A model generated the notes under the pieces. It saw only the letters and a program-made list of their open reading frames with translations, did not search any database and was not told the DNA's origin. From Heyndrickxia sporothermodurans (GTDB lineage Bacteria > Bacillota > Bacilli > Bacillales > Bacillaceae_C), in the NCBI GenBank assembly GCA_018333075.1, contig BORH01000005.1, forward strand, positions 186,001 through 250,000: a stretch of DNA of 64,000 nucleotides, given 5' to 3'. Below, in pieces: positions 18,118 to 27,980 of this stretch (its first letter is position 1; the number at the start of each line of letters is the position of its first letter). The position numbers and the translations under genes were made by a program.

Positions 18118-18648
18118 ATGCACTTGATTTCTCTCGTGTCTATCTGGATTATTCCAATATTAATCGCCTATATATTAGTGTATAGTGTATGGAAGAAAAT
18201 CCCCGCTTATGAAAGCTTTGTAGAAGGTGGAAAAGAAGGAATAAAAATTGCTGTCTCCATTATTCCTTTTCTTGTCGGAATGCTTGTAGCGATTACTGTA
18301 TTTAGAGCATCTGGTGCGTTAGATTTTTTTGTCCAATTAATTAGACCTATTTTGGACTTTTTAGGTGTTCCTTCGGAGATTGTCCCCTTAGCAATCATTC
18401 GACCAATATCCGGTAATGCCGCACTAGGGATAATGAGTGACATACTTAAAGTTCATGGTCCTGATACTTTTATCGGCAAGCTTGCATCAACGATTCAAGG
18501 AAGTACAGACACAACACTTTATGTGTTAACGGTATATTTTGGAGCAGTAGGAATAAAAAAAATGGGAGATGCCTTAAAAGTAGGGCTCTTAGCAGATTTA
18601 GTAGGCATAGGAGCAGCAATTATAATTATTACATGGATGTTTGGTTAA
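18118..18648 (+). CDS. spmB: Spore maturation protein B
   Basis: Partner of SpmA: 176 residues, about four membrane segments, Gate domain. Conserved parts are the AYESFVEGGKEGIKIAVSIIPFLV stretch near residue 30 and the IIRPISGNAALGIM and QGSTDTTLYVLTVYFG stretches in the second half. Mutants in B. subtilis give spores with wetter cores and lower heat resistance. Last gene of the operon; a terminator overlaps its stop codon. Confidence 0.92.
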   Translation: MHLISLVSIWIIPILIAYILVYSVWKKIPAYESFVEGGKEGIKIAVSIIPFLVGMLVAITVFRASGALDFFVQLIRPILDFLGVPSEIVPLAIIRPISGNAALGIMSDILKVHGPDTFIGKLASTIQGSTDTTLYVLTVYFGAVGIKKMGDALKVGLLADLVGIGAAIIIITWMFG

Positions 18649-18668
18649 ATAACCAACATCCTTTTTTT
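18635..18668 (+). terminator. Intrinsic terminator at the end of spmB
   Basis: GGATGTTTGGTT pairs with AACCAACATCC (18635-18646 with 18651-18661, one bulged T) around the stop codon and runs into seven Ts. Confidence 0.85.
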
Positions 18669-18936
18669 CGGTATATGGATTATATCCATTAATCACTTTT
18701 ATTTGGATAGGAAATTAACAAAATGTTAAGCGTAAATTATGATAAAAATGGTACCTCTACATACAGATTCTTTGCTTTTTTTGTTTCATATGTAATAATG
18801 CATAAAGGGTAGCATTTTCTTATTACAGTTGTATTTAATCATGTCTATTTCAAGAGCTGAACTAAAGCTATGAAATAAGCTACCAAGCAAATGATTATAG
18901 CAAACTGCTTAAAAAATAAATGAGGTGGAAAATAGA

Positions 18937-19671
18937 ATGGAACGTTTACAGAAGGTAATCGCACATTCTGGAATTACTTCTCGCAGAAAAGCGGAAGAGC
19001 TAATTTTAGAAGGAAAAGTGAAAGTAAATGGAAAAATAGTAACGGAACTAGGTATAAAAGTATCACCAAATGATAAAGTAGAGGTAAATGAAATTCCACT
19101 TGAAAGAGAAGAAAAGGTTTATATAGTAATGTATAAGCCTAGAGGCGTTATTTCAGCAGTCAAAGATGATAAAAATAGAAAAGTTGTAACCGATTTTTTA
19201 CCAGAAATTAAGGAAAGAGTTTATCCTATAGGTCGACTAGACTACGATACTTCTGGTTTGCTGTTATTAACTAATGATGGAGATTTTGCTAATTTACTAA
19301 TGCATCCCCGTTATGAGATTAATAAAACCTATGTCGCTAAAATTAAGGGTATACCAACTAAACAAGCGATGAGACAGTTGGAAAGAGGTATTAAGTTAGA
19401 GGATGGAGTAACTGCACCTGCAAAGGCAAAATTACTATCAGTCGATAAAAAAGCTCAAAAATCAATTATTGAATTAACAATTCATGAAGGAAAGAATAGG
19501 CAAGTACGTCGTATGCTCGAAGCGATTGGACATCCAGTACAGAAATTAAAGCGGGAATACTATGCTTTTTTAAATTTGCATGGTTTAAATGCTGGAGAGA
19601 GCAGGGAGCTTTCACCACATGAGGTGAAACAGCTTAGAGCATTGGCTCAAACTGGTACAGGGCAACAATAA
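18937..19671 (+). CDS. rluB: 23S rRNA pseudouridine synthase RluB
   Basis: Makes pseudouridine in the peptidyl-transferase region of 23S rRNA (position 2605 by E. coli numbering). The 244-residue protein has an N-terminal S4 RNA-binding domain (RLQKVIAHSGITSRRKAEELI, residues 3-60) and the RsuA/RluB catalytic domain with the active-site aspartate in YPIGRLDYDTSGLLLLTNDG (about residues 97-116). An upstream GTG at 18925 overlaps the ribosome site TGAGGTGG, so the ATG at 18937 is the start. The 288-base gap before it holds a long leader with distant complementary arms (GGTAGC near 18810 and GCTACC near 18878), meaning unknown. Confidence 0.95.
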   Translation: MERLQKVIAHSGITSRRKAEELILEGKVKVNGKIVTELGIKVSPNDKVEVNEIPLEREEKVYIVMYKPRGVISAVKDDKNRKVVTDFLPEIKERVYPIGRLDYDTSGLLLLTNDGDFANLLMHPRYEINKTYVAKIKGIPTKQAMRQLERGIKLEDGVTAPAKAKLLSVDKKAQKSIIELTIHEGKNRQVRRMLEAIGHPVQKLKREYYAFLNLHGLNAGESRELSPHEVKQLRALAQTGTGQQ

Positions 19672-19710
19672 AGGTTCACATAACCTTCAAATTATGCTAA
19701 TTAGCATGTT

Positions 19711-19740
19711 TTGAGGTAATGATATAATTAAGGGTATAAT
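19711..19740 (+). promoter_or_regulatory. Candidate promoter of the res operon
   Basis: TTGAGG (19711-19716), an 18-base spacer and TATAAT (19735-19740). An overlapping second TATAAT with an extended TG (19720-19728) lies inside the spacer. It stands 30 bases before the resA start. In B. subtilis this promoter is also controlled by ResD and PhoP; their sites cannot be placed by eye. Confidence 0.5.
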
Positions 19741-19769
19741 GTGACGAATTTTCGAATGGAGGTTGCGGA

Positions 19770-20303
19770 ATGTCACAAAAGAAAAAACAAAGACTTGTCG
19801 TAAGAACTGTGATTTTAGCAGTTCTAATTGCAGCAGTTTCCTATACTTTATATGCAAATTTAACAAAAGGAAGCCGCGGGAAAATAAATGTAGGTGATCA
19901 AGCACCGAATTTTGTTTTAAAGGATATGGATGGAAAAAAATACCGTTTATCCGATTTCAAGGGAAAAGGGGTATTTTTAAACTTCTGGGGTACATGGTGT
20001 GAGCCATGTAAAGAAGAAATGCCTTATATGGTGGACTTATATAAAGATTTTCAAAAACAAGGGGTAGAAATTTTAGCAGTAAATGTTGGTGAATCAGACT
20101 TTTTGGTAAATAAATTTAAGAAAAACTACCAATTAAACTTTCCGGTTCTAGTTGATAAAAGTAGGGATGTTCAAAATGCCTATGGAATTGATCCAATTCC
20201 AACATCTTTTTTCATTGATCCGAATGGAAAAGTGAAGCAAATAATAATAAAAACGATGACGAAAAAAGAGATTCAAAACTTAATGGAGAGTATCAAACCA
20301 TAA
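19770..20303 (+). CDS. resA: Thiol-disulfide oxidoreductase ResA
   Basis: Membrane-anchored thioredoxin-like protein (177 residues). It reduces the cysteines of apocytochrome c on the outer face of the membrane so heme can be attached. One N-terminal membrane segment (about residues 12-30), then a thioredoxin domain with the active site WCEPC (WGTWCEPCKEEMPY near residue 78) and the cis-proline loop IDPIPTSFFID. GGAGG lies before the ATG. First gene of resABC. Confidence 0.95.
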   Translation: MSQKKKQRLVVRTVILAVLIAAVSYTLYANLTKGSRGKINVGDQAPNFVLKDMDGKKYRLSDFKGKGVFLNFWGTWCEPCKEEMPYMVDLYKDFQKQGVEILAVNVGESDFLVNKFKKNYQLNFPVLVDKSRDVQNAYGIDPIPTSFFIDPNGKVKQIIIKTMTKKEIQNLMESIKP

Positions 20304-20315
20304 GGAGTTTTAAGT

Positions 20316-21944
20316 ATGAAGGAAATAAAGTGTGAGTGTGGTCATGTCAATCCTATTGGTACGATTTTGTGTGAGTCATGTGGTAGAGCTTTAACTGTAG
20401 AAGCTAAGCAAAACAAACTGCATGATATGAGATACGAAGGAAGTGCTAGAAGATCACAAACATATAATAAAACAATTGTTGATAAAATATGGAATTTTTT
20501 CTCCTCTGTAAAAGTAGGAGTTTGGCTTATCGTCATTACTTTAATTGCAAGTGCTCTTGGAACCATCCTTCCGCAAGAGATGTACATACCTCAAACGACA
20601 ACTCCTGAGCAATATTATGAAGAACAGTATGGATGGGTTGGGAAAGTATGGTATGATTTAGGATTCCAGGATTTATATAGTTCTTGGTGGTATTTACTGT
20701 TAATAGCTAGTATCGGAATATCATTAGTTATTTGTAGTCTAGACCGATTTATTCCTCTTCATCGTGCCTTGAAAAATCAGAAAGTAACTAGACATGAAGG
20801 ATTTATTAAAAGACAGCGTTTATTTGCTCGATCAGAATTGACTTTAGCGGATGATGTTTTTGGTTCTATTAAACAAAAATTGAAAGAAAAAAGATACAAT
20901 ATTCGCGAAGAAAATGGGAATATATTAGCAGAAAAAGGACGTTTTTCTAGGTGGGGACCTTACGTCAATCATATTGGACTTATCATTTTTCTTATTGGTG
21001 GAATGCTACGTTTTGTTCCTGGAATGTATGTAGATGAAAACCTATCCATTCGTGAAGGCGAAAAAAAAGTAATACCAGGTACACATTCTCAATATGTTCT
21101 TGAAAACAAAAAATTTATTTTAGAAACTTATGATAATAAAAAAGATAAAGAAACGTTTAATCAAGCAATTAGTCGAGTTGGAAGCGTTGCTAAAAACTTT
21201 CAAACAAATGTTACTTTGTATGAGAGGGTTGAAGGCGGCGTTGTTGGAGAGACAGATAAGCTAAAAAAAGTAAAAGATTATTCCATTAAAGTGAATGATC
21301 CCTTAAAAATAAGTCATTTCTCACTTTATCAAATGTCTTATCAGTTAGATGAGTTAAAAGCAATGTCATTCGAAATGCAGAAAAAAGACAATGGACAATC
21401 GTATGGAAGTATAAAAGTAGATTTATTTAATCCAAAAGATGTTTATGATTTGAAGAATGGGTACAAAGTAGAATTAATGGGATATTATCCGGACTTTTCT
21501 GGCTTTGCCAAAAATGGTGAGCCACAAACGAAATCACCTGTACCTAATAATCCTGCATTTTTATTCAAAATGTTTTCTCCTAAACATCCGAAGGGTGAGA
21601 TAAGCTTTGTTGCTATTAAACAAAATTTAGAGCCACTAGGTGAAAATGAATATAAAATAGCGTTTAAATCCATTGAAACAAGAAATATTTCTGTTTTGAC
21701 CGTACATAAAGATTTGACTCTATGGATACTTGCGTTAGGTGGATTTATTTTTATGATTGGGGTTATTCAAGGAATGTATTGGAACCATCGTCGAATTTGG
21801 ATTCAGCAAGTAAATGGTGAGGTTCTAATAGCTGCTCATACTAATAAAAACTGGTACGGAATTAAAAATGAGATTAAATATATTATAAGCGATACAAATA
21901 TTCCAGAACCGATTGATCAACAGGAAATTAAAAAAGAGAAATAG
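20316..21944 (+). CDS. resB: Cytochrome c biogenesis protein ResB
   Basis: Membrane subunit of the System II heme handling and ligation complex (542 residues). It starts with a small Cys4 motif (C-x-CGHVNPIG then C-x-x-CG), and membrane segments follow at about residues 65-85, 120-140 and 215-235. A large extracytoplasmic domain covers about 240-465, and a final membrane segment lies near 470-490. The segment WWYLLLIASIGISLVICS is typical of ResB/Ccs1. Works with ResC. The resB start lies 12 bases after resA. Confidence 0.94.
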   Translation: MKEIKCECGHVNPIGTILCESCGRALTVEAKQNKLHDMRYEGSARRSQTYNKTIVDKIWNFFSSVKVGVWLIVITLIASALGTILPQEMYIPQTTTPEQYYEEQYGWVGKVWYDLGFQDLYSSWWYLLLIASIGISLVICSLDRFIPLHRALKNQKVTRHEGFIKRQRLFARSELTLADDVFGSIKQKLKEKRYNIREENGNILAEKGRFSRWGPYVNHIGLIIFLIGGMLRFVPGMYVDENLSIREGEKKVIPGTHSQYVLENKKFILETYDNKKDKETFNQAISRVGSVAKNFQTNVTLYERVEGGVVGETDKLKKVKDYSIKVNDPLKISHFSLYQMSYQLDELKAMSFEMQKKDNGQSYGSIKVDLFNPKDVYDLKNGYKVELMGYYPDFSGFAKNGEPQTKSPVPNNPAFLFKMFSPKHPKGEISFVAIKQNLEPLGENEYKIAFKSIETRNISVLTVHKDLTLWILALGGFIFMIGVIQGMYWNHRRIWIQQVNGEVLIAAHTNKNWYGIKNEIKYIISDTNIPEPIDQQEIKKEK

Positions 21945-21959
21945 TAAGGAGGGGCGGCA

Positions 21960-23168
21960 TTGTCTGACTTAGTTAAAATAAGCAGTAACTTTTTATATGC
22001 TGCATTTATTCTTTATTTGATTGGTACATTCTTTTTTGGAGGTGCTATACGCCAAAAGAAAATTCACGGCAATGAAGAAAAACCTAATAGATGGGGAAAT
22101 ATCGCCATTATAATTGCTATATTAGGATTTATCTCGCAAGTTTTATATTTTATTTTTAGGTGGATTGCTTCAGGACATGCACCTGTAAGTAATATGTTTG
22201 AGTTTGTTACATTTTTTGGTATGATGCTTGTTGGGGCATTTATTGTTATTTATTTTATTTATAAAACACCTGTTCTAGGATTATTTTCATTACCGATTGC
22301 ATTGCTAATTATTGCATTTGCAAGCATGTTTCCTGGGGAGCTTAATCCGCTTGTCCCATCATTGAAAAGTCACTGGCTATATATTCATGTGACAACCGTT
22401 GCTGCAGGAGAGGCAATATTAGCAATTAGTTTTGCTGCAGGCTTAATTTATTTAGTAAAAGCGATTGATCAAACCAAGAAGAGTAAACGAACAACCATGC
22501 TTGAAATTGTAATGTTTGCATTAATTACTATTTTAGGTTTTGTTATTAGCACAAGTGTATTTTCAGGAATGGGTTATAAATCAGCCTTCAATTGGGTTGA
22601 TAAAAATGGAGTAGAAAAAGTAAATGAAAATGGCATGATTTATCATATGCCTGCAATCGTAGGACCACATGAAGGTGAACTACAAACAGCTGATCGTTTT
22701 GAACCTTTATTCCATGTTCCTGCATTAATTAATGCATTAAAATTAAATACGGTGATTTGGTCATTAATTACCGGTATTATTTTATATGTAATCATTAGAT
22801 TAATTGGAAGAAAACGAATAGGTGCGATGCTGCAACCAATCACCAAAAACTTAAAATTAGATTTTGTCGATGAAATTAGCTATCGTTCAGTAATCATTGG
22901 CTTCCCTGTTTTTACACTAGGTGGACTAATTTTTGCGATGATTTGGGCTCAAATTGCTTGGAGTCGTCCTTGGGGCTGGGATCCAAAAGAAGTGTGGGCC
23001 TTAGTAACATGGTTATTTTATGCAGCATTTTTACACTTAAGATTATCTAAAGGCTGGCATGGTGAAAAATCAGCTTGGCTTGCTGTCGTAGGTTTTGCGA
23101 TTATCATGTTTAATTTAGTTGCTGTTAATTTAGTCATTGCTGGTTTACATTCCTATGCATCTAATTAA
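21960..23168 (+). CDS. resC: Cytochrome c biogenesis protein ResC (CcsA/CcsB type)
   Basis: Heme-handling protein of the CcsA family (402 residues, about eight membrane segments). The tryptophan-rich WWD heme-binding motif is seen in [17 protein letters not shown] near residue 335, with conserved histidines on either side (HVTTVAAGE near 140; [10 protein letters not shown] near 360). It starts with TTG at 21960 behind AGGAGGGG. A terminator follows, so resDE downstream is probably only partly read from resABC. Confidence 0.94.
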   Translation: MSDLVKISSNFLYAAFILYLIGTFFFGGAIRQKKIHGNEEKPNRWGNIAIIIAILGFISQVLYFIFRWIASGHAPVSNMFEFVTFFGMMLVGAFIVIYFIYKTPVLGLFSLPIALLIIAFASMFPGELNPLVPSLKSHWLYIHVTTVAAGEAILAISFAAGLIYLVKAIDQTKKSKRTTMLEIVMFALITILGFVISTSVFSGMGYKSAFNWVDKNGVEKVNENGMIYHMPAIVGPHEGELQTADRFEPLFHVPALINALKLNTVIWSLITGIILYVIIRLIGRKRIGAMLQPITKNLKLDFVDEISYRSVIIGFPVFTLGGLIFAMIWAQIAWSRPWGWDPKEVWALVTWLFYAAFLHLRLSKGWHGEKSAWLAVVGFAIIMFNLVAVNLVIAGLHSYASN

Positions 23169-23193
23169 TATTAGGTTAGAATGTAATAAAAAT

Positions 23194-23222
23194 AAAGCCT
23201 TCACATGTGTGAAGGCTTTTTC
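23194..23222 (+). terminator. Terminator between resC and resD
   Basis: AAAGCCTTCACA pairs with TGTGAAGGCTTT (23194-23205 with 23208-23219), followed by TT. It implies separate control of resABC and resDE, with possible read-through. Confidence 0.82.
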
Positions 23223-23252
23223 AAAAAGTAACATTGAATAGGGGGATCTATT

Positions 23253-23969
23253 ATGGAATATGAAGCTAAAATTTTAGTTGTGGATGATGAGGATCGTATT
23301 AGAAGATTGTTACGTATGTATCTTGAAAGAGAAAATTACTTGATTGAAGAAGCTGGTAATGGTGATGTAGCTTTACAAATGGCTTTAGACAATGATTATG
23401 ATTGTATTCTTTTAGACTTAATGATGCCTGGAAAAAATGGTATTGAAGTGTGTAAAGACTTACGCGAGAAAAAAGCAACTCCTGTTATTATGCTTACTGC
23501 TAAAGGGGAAGAAGCTAATCGTGTTGAAGGTTTTGAAGTTGGAACGGATGATTATATTGTGAAACCGTTCAGTCCTAGAGAAGTCGTTTTACGTGTGAAA
23601 GCACTATTGCGAAGATCATCTAGTACTAGTTTTTTAAATACTGATACCAAAACAAAAGATATGATTGTATATAATCATCTTACAATTGACAATGATGCGC
23701 ACCGTGTAAGTGCTGATGGAAAAGAAGTAAATCTAACACCTAAAGAGTATGAATTATTATACTTTCTAGCTAAATCTCCAGATAAAGTTTTTGATCGTGA
23801 ACATTTATTAAAAGAGGTATGGCACTATGAATTTTTCGGAGATTTGCGAACGGTTGATACACATGTCAAACGTTTAAGGGAGAAATTAAATCGAGTTTCA
23901 GAGCAAGCAGCTAAAATGATTGTAACAGTATGGGGAGTAGGGTATAAATTCGAGGTTACTTCAGAATGA
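23253..23969 (+). CDS. resD: Response regulator ResD
   Basis: OmpR-family DNA-binding regulator (238 residues) that turns on genes for anaerobic and nitrate respiration and for cytochrome synthesis. Receiver domain at 1-125 with the acidic pocket VVDDEDR, the phospho-acceptor aspartate in CILLDLMMPGKNG (near residue 58), LTAKGEE and the lysine in VKPFSPRE. The winged-helix domain covers about 140-235 (LTPKEYELLYFLA, RTVDTHVKRLREKL). Overlaps resE by ATGA. Confidence 0.96.
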   Translation: MEYEAKILVVDDEDRIRRLLRMYLERENYLIEEAGNGDVALQMALDNDYDCILLDLMMPGKNGIEVCKDLREKKATPVIMLTAKGEEANRVEGFEVGTDDYIVKPFSPREVVLRVKALLRRSSSTSFLNTDTKTKDMIVYNHLTIDNDAHRVSADGKEVNLTPKEYELLYFLAKSPDKVFDREHLLKEVWHYEFFGDLRTVDTHVKRLREKLNRVSEQAAKMIVTVWGVGYKFEVTSE

Positions 23970-25741
23970 GATTATGGAGAAGTGTAGTCGGAAAACTCTG
24001 GTTAACAATACTTGCATTGGTTTCCTTTGTATTGTTCATATTAACCATTCTTTTATTGGAGTTTTTTGAGAACTACCATGTAACACAAATTAAAAATGAT
24101 TTGCGTGCTACAGCTCAAAAAGTAGCGAATATCGTTGAGTCACATTCTGGTGATGCAATTGGCAAAGAACTAGCGCTTGAATTTGTTGATCAATCAACAA
24201 AAGTAATGATTGCTTATAATAAAGATAGTGTTTTTTATTCACCGAATATTAAACCCACTGATATAATTTCGCCAACTGCAATTTTGGAGGATTCAGAGCT
24301 AGCAAGTGTGTTTAATCAAGGCAAGACAAAAATTAAAGAGCTTTCAGCACCTAATAACAACTCAAAAAACAGATATGAAAATGTGATCGTTGCTAGCGTC
24401 CCTTTACATATAAAACAGGGAGAAAATGGTGCTATTTTCATCTATAGATCATTAGATGTTTTAAAAGAAACAACCAATCAAACGACACAACTAATTTTAT
24501 TGGCTGCTGGAATAGCAATTGTTTTAACAACAGGATTTGCTTTCTTTTTGTCAACAAGGATTGCTGCCCCTTTAAGAAAAATGAGGGAGGCTGTTTTTGA
24601 AATAACTAAAGGTAAATTTGATAAAAAGGTACCGATTCTAACTCATGATGAAATAGGAGAATTAGCCACTGCGTTCAATCAAATGGGGAAGCAATTAAAG
24701 TTTAATATGAATGCATTAAACCAAGAGAAAGAACAATTATCCAGTATCTTAAGTAGCATGGCAGATGGTGTATTAACCTTTAACCGTGATGGTACTATTT
24801 TAATAACTAATCCACCAGCGGAAAGATTTCTTCAGCATTGTTTTTATGAACAAGGAAGGAACGAAGCATTTCAGCCTCCAGAAGAGCTTCTTTTACAAAA
24901 GGTCCTTGAAACGGAAATGGAACAATCAGGTGAATTGACCATCCAAGGAAGAACCTATGTTGTTATAGTAAGTCCGCTTTATAATCAGAAAAGTGTTCGT
25001 GGAGCAGTTGCGGTTATACGTGATATGACTGAAGAGCGAAGACTGGATAAGCTGCGTGATGATTTTATCGCAAATGTATCTCATGAATTACGTACGCCTA
25101 TTGCTATGCTTCAAGGTTATAGTGAAGCAATTATTGACGATATTGCTGCATCTGAGGACGAGAAAAAAGAATTTGCAAAAATTATTTATGATGAAACATT
25201 GCGAATAGGTCGTTTGGTAAATGAATTATTAGATTTAGCCAGAATGGAAGCAGGACATATATCACTCGTTAGAGATGATGTACCAATCCAACCATTTATC
25301 GAAAGAGTAACAAATAAATTTCATGGATTAGCTAAAGAAAGTAATGTGGATTTATCATGTGAAGTAAATACTGTTCATGACAAGGTATTTATGGATACAG
25401 ATAGAATTGAACAAGTCTTAACGAATTTAATTGATAATGCTATTAGACATACATCAAAGAATGGCTATGTGAAAGTAAAACTTAAGGATAGTAATAATGG
25501 CTGTGAAATCCAAGTTCAGGATAATGGTTCAGGAATTCCTGAGGAGGACCTTCCATTTGTTTTTGAACGCTTCTATAAAGCAGATAAAGCTAGAACTAGA
25601 GGCAAGTCCGGAACAGGATTGGGTTTAGCAATTGCAAAAAATATTGTTGAGGCACATAACGGCAATATATCTGTAAGGAGCAAAGTGGGACAAGGGACGA
25701 CATTTTCTTTCTTTTTACCTACAAAATCGGTTATATCTTGA
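23966..25741 (+). CDS. resE: Sensor histidine kinase ResE
   Basis: Membrane kinase (591 residues) for ResD. Domains in order: membrane segment at about 10-32, extracytoplasmic region to about 170, second membrane segment at 170-192, HAMP linker at about 195-245, PAS domain at about 255-360, HisKA with the phosphorylated histidine in VSHELRTPIAMLQG (near residue 373), and HATPase with N box DNAIRHT, DNGSGIPE, FERFYKADKAR and GTGLGLAIAKNI. It starts four bases inside resD. Confidence 0.96.
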   Translation: MRLWRSVVGKLWLTILALVSFVLFILTILLLEFFENYHVTQIKNDLRATAQKVANIVESHSGDAIGKELALEFVDQSTKVMIAYNKDSVFYSPNIKPTDIISPTAILEDSELASVFNQGKTKIKELSAPNNNSKNRYENVIVASVPLHIKQGENGAIFIYRSLDVLKETTNQTTQLILLAAGIAIVLTTGFAFFLSTRIAAPLRKMREAVFEITKGKFDKKVPILTHDEIGELATAFNQMGKQLKFNMNALNQEKEQLSSILSSMADGVLTFNRDGTILITNPPAERFLQHCFYEQGRNEAFQPPEELLLQKVLETEMEQSGELTIQGRTYVVIVSPLYNQKSVRGAVAVIRDMTEERRLDKLRDDFIANVSHELRTPIAMLQGYSEAIIDDIAASEDEKKEFAKIIYDETLRIGRLVNELLDLARMEAGHISLVRDDVPIQPFIERVTNKFHGLAKESNVDLSCEVNTVHDKVFMDTDRIEQVLTNLIDNAIRHTSKNGYVKVKLKDSNNGCEIQVQDNGSGIPEEDLPFVFERFYKADKARTRGKSGTGLGLAIAKNIVEAHNGNISVRSKVGQGTTFSFFLPTKSVIS

Positions 25742-25809
25742 TGAATACTGACGAGAAATCTTGTTTCATGAGAAACACTAATACAATATTTTAATTAATT
25801 AATAGTGAG

Positions 25810-25840
25810 AAGCGCTAATTTTTAGTAGCGCTTTTTTTAT
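25810..25840 (+). terminator. Intrinsic terminator after resE
   Basis: AAGCGCTA pairs with TAGCGCTT (25810-25817 with 25826-25833), loop of eight, then a T tract. Confidence 0.85.
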
Positions 25841-25978
25841 ATTATTTTGATAATATAAATTATAGATATGTTTAATATATAATTCTACTTGAATAATTCC
25901 ATTAAACTATATTTTTATTGTAGGTTTCGTTGTAAGATAACTATCATCAAGCGGTAAAATTAACAGACTATAAAAAAT

Positions 25979-26006
25979 TGTAACCTTAATCATTTTAAAA
26001 CGACTA
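25979..26006 (+). promoter_or_regulatory. SigX-type (ECF) promoter of sigX-rsiX
   Basis: TGTAAC (25979-25984), a 16-base spacer and CGACTA (26001-26006) match the SigX recognition pattern known from B. subtilis (TGTAAC, N16-17, CGAC). It lies 26 bases before the sigX start and shows that the operon can switch itself on. Confidence 0.78.
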
Positions 26007-26031
26007 AATAAATAACGGAGGAGGTGGCTGA

Positions 26032-26568
26032 ATGGACTCCGTTTTCACTGAGCTACACAAAAAATATCATCGTGATCTATTTCAGTTTTTATTTTATATG
26101 GTCAAAAATAGAGAGCAAGCAGAGGATTTAATTCAAGAGGTTTATATAAGAGTGTTAAAATCTTTTAAAGATTTTGAAGGAAAAAGCTCAGAAAAAACAT
26201 GGTTATTTTCTATTGCTAGAAATGTTGCTATTGATCATTTTCGAAAGCAAAAAGGCTGGAAAGCTCGATTATTCAAAAGTTTTGATTGGAATCGTCAACA
26301 AGTAAAAGACACTTCAGACCTACCAGAGGAAATCATTCTGCAAAATGAAAAAATACGTCAACTATATAACTGTCTTGATGTATGTACTCAGGATCAAAAA
26401 ATGGTTATTATAATGAGATATTTAAATGGTTTATCTATCTCTGAAACAGCTGAAATATTAGGATGGACTGAAAGTAAAGTGAAAACTACTCAGCATCGTT
26501 CACTCAATTTGTTGAGGCGATTAATGAAAGGACAAGATCAGGAAGGAGGAATGCAGCGATATGGCTAA
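26032..26568 (+). CDS. sigX: ECF RNA polymerase sigma factor SigX
   Basis: Extracytoplasmic-function sigma factor of 178 residues. In B. subtilis SigX controls cell-surface charge genes (dlt, pssA) and resistance to cationic peptides. Region 2 is at about 10-75 (AEDLIQEVYIRVLKSFKDF, then TWLFSIARNVAIDHFRKQ). Region 4 is at about 110-165 (MVIIMRYLNGLSISETAEILG, then ESKVKTTQHRSLNLLRRL). The place after resE and before an anti-sigma gene is as in B. subtilis. The ribosome site is GGAGGAGG. Overlaps rsiX by 8 bases. Confidence 0.94.
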   Translation: MDSVFTELHKKYHRDLFQFLFYMVKNREQAEDLIQEVYIRVLKSFKDFEGKSSEKTWLFSIARNVAIDHFRKQKGWKARLFKSFDWNRQQVKDTSDLPEEIILQNEKIRQLYNCLDVCTQDQKMVIIMRYLNGLSISETAEILGWTESKVKTTQHRSLNLLRRLMKGQDQEGGMQRYG

Positions 26569-27751
26569 GTACGATAATGAAGAGCGCTTTGTAGAGGATC
26601 TTCTTACAAAAATGCCAAAAATGATTGATCATCGTAATCCTGAAGAAATATATCAAAGCATTATTAGAAAACAAAAAGAAACACCCAAGAAAAAAAGAGC
26701 TTATTTCATACCTTCAATAGCAGTAGCTGCAATTGCCATTTTATTTATCCTTATCTCTTCCACATCATTGCAGCAAGAGAATAATAAAGAAGTTTCGAAG
26801 GATGGACAAAGTCAAAAGATTAAAGAAAATATGCAGCAATCAGAACATCAAGATCAATTCTATTCTGCAGATAAAAAGAGTGCTATTTCAAATAAAGAAA
26901 AAGTTGTAGAAGCAAACGATCTTTCAAAAGAAGTAAATCAAAACGCAGTTTATCAAGAAGACATTCAAAATGAGGAAGTTTTCTCATACGGATTATTTAC
27001 CAAGGATGCAACGGTTGTACCAATCAGTATCTTAGTTCCTAAATCAAATAAAAATTGGTTTACAAGGTATTTAAATACATTAAAAAGTCTCCCATTAAAA
27101 AAATGGGGGTTTGAAAATGAATCTATATTTAATGGAGAATTTGAGTTTGACCAAGCAGAAAAAAAGCTTCATGTAATTGTTTATAAGAAAGATTCAAAAA
27201 AGGTTCCAGAGTATGTTGAGCAAAATTTAGAACATTTGCTGCAATATAGCTTTTCTTTTAGTGACAGGGTATCAAAGGTTGATATTACTGATGAAGATGG
27301 AAAGCAAGTAGTATTAAATAATAGTGAAGCTCCTATGAGTGTAACAATTGAAAAAAATCAAGACACCGGTTATTACCTTTATACACAACTGGATGGAAAA
27401 AAATTACTTGCTCCATCTGATAACAAAAATGATACATTACAAGAGGCTTTAGAAAGTATGAAAGAAGCGCCAAATGATTTGTATGGACCAATTATACCCA
27501 AGAATTTAAACATAAAAGTAGAAAGTAAAGGGATGAAACATGCAATTATACGATTTAAAAATAATTTTGATTTGTCCCATAAAACAGATGTGGATCATCA
27601 ATTAATGATTGAAGGAATTCTTTTAACTGCAAAAAGTTTCGGATATCAATCTGTCCAATTTGAAAATATATCACCTATTAATTGGGATAAATTTGATTTT
27701 TCAAAGCCAATCAAAGTCCCACTTTCACCGAATTTATATTCAATACAGTAA
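26561..27751 (+). CDS. rsiX: Anti-sigma factor RsiX
   Basis: Membrane-anchored inhibitor of SigX, 396 residues. The cytoplasmic N terminus (1-46) would hold the sigma factor; a single membrane span lies at about 48-66 (FIPSIAVAAIAILFILIS). The remaining 330 residues are outside the cell and include a lysine- and glutamine-rich linker. Sequence is much less conserved than SigX, so the call rests on topology and on the overlap with sigX. Strong terminator follows. Confidence 0.88.
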   Translation: MAKYDNEERFVEDLLTKMPKMIDHRNPEEIYQSIIRKQKETPKKKRAYFIPSIAVAAIAILFILISSTSLQQENNKEVSKDGQSQKIKENMQQSEHQDQFYSADKKSAISNKEKVVEANDLSKEVNQNAVYQEDIQNEEVFSYGLFTKDATVVPISILVPKSNKNWFTRYLNTLKSLPLKKWGFENESIFNGEFEFDQAEKKLHVIVYKKDSKKVPEYVEQNLEHLLQYSFSFSDRVSKVDITDEDGKQVVLNNSEAPMSVTIEKNQDTGYYLYTQLDGKKLLAPSDNKNDTLQEALESMKEAPNDLYGPIIPKNLNIKVESKGMKHAIIRFKNNFDLSHKTDVDHQLMIEGILLTAKSFGYQSVQFENISPINWDKFDFSKPIKVPLSPNLYSIQ

Positions 27752-27754
27752 TCA

Positions 27755-27800
27755 AAAAAACAAGCAATTAGCTTCATTTAAGCTAATTGCTTGTTTTTTT
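27755..27800 (+). terminator. Intrinsic terminator after rsiX
   Basis: A 20-bp perfect stem with a 5-base loop (27755-27774 with 27780-27799; core CAAGCAATTAGCTT), T-rich at the end. One of the strongest terminators in the window. Confidence 0.92.
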
Positions 27801-27980
27801 AGAATAAAAATTTCCTTTTGGCATAAAATAAAATTTGCTCTAGCAAACATTATTTTGACAAATTGTTCTAGGCGTTTTTTACAATTATTACGTTTTATTA
27901 TCAAGAATGAAGCAACGTTCTAATTAAAAACAAGCCGTCATATAAGTTTAAGCAAGAGTCTTTATCCAAGGAGGAAAAAT

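Noticed and set aside
27660-27923. 87-codon frame overlapping the end of rsiX
   Set aside because: It runs through the strong rsiX terminator, has no ribosome site and no recognisable product.
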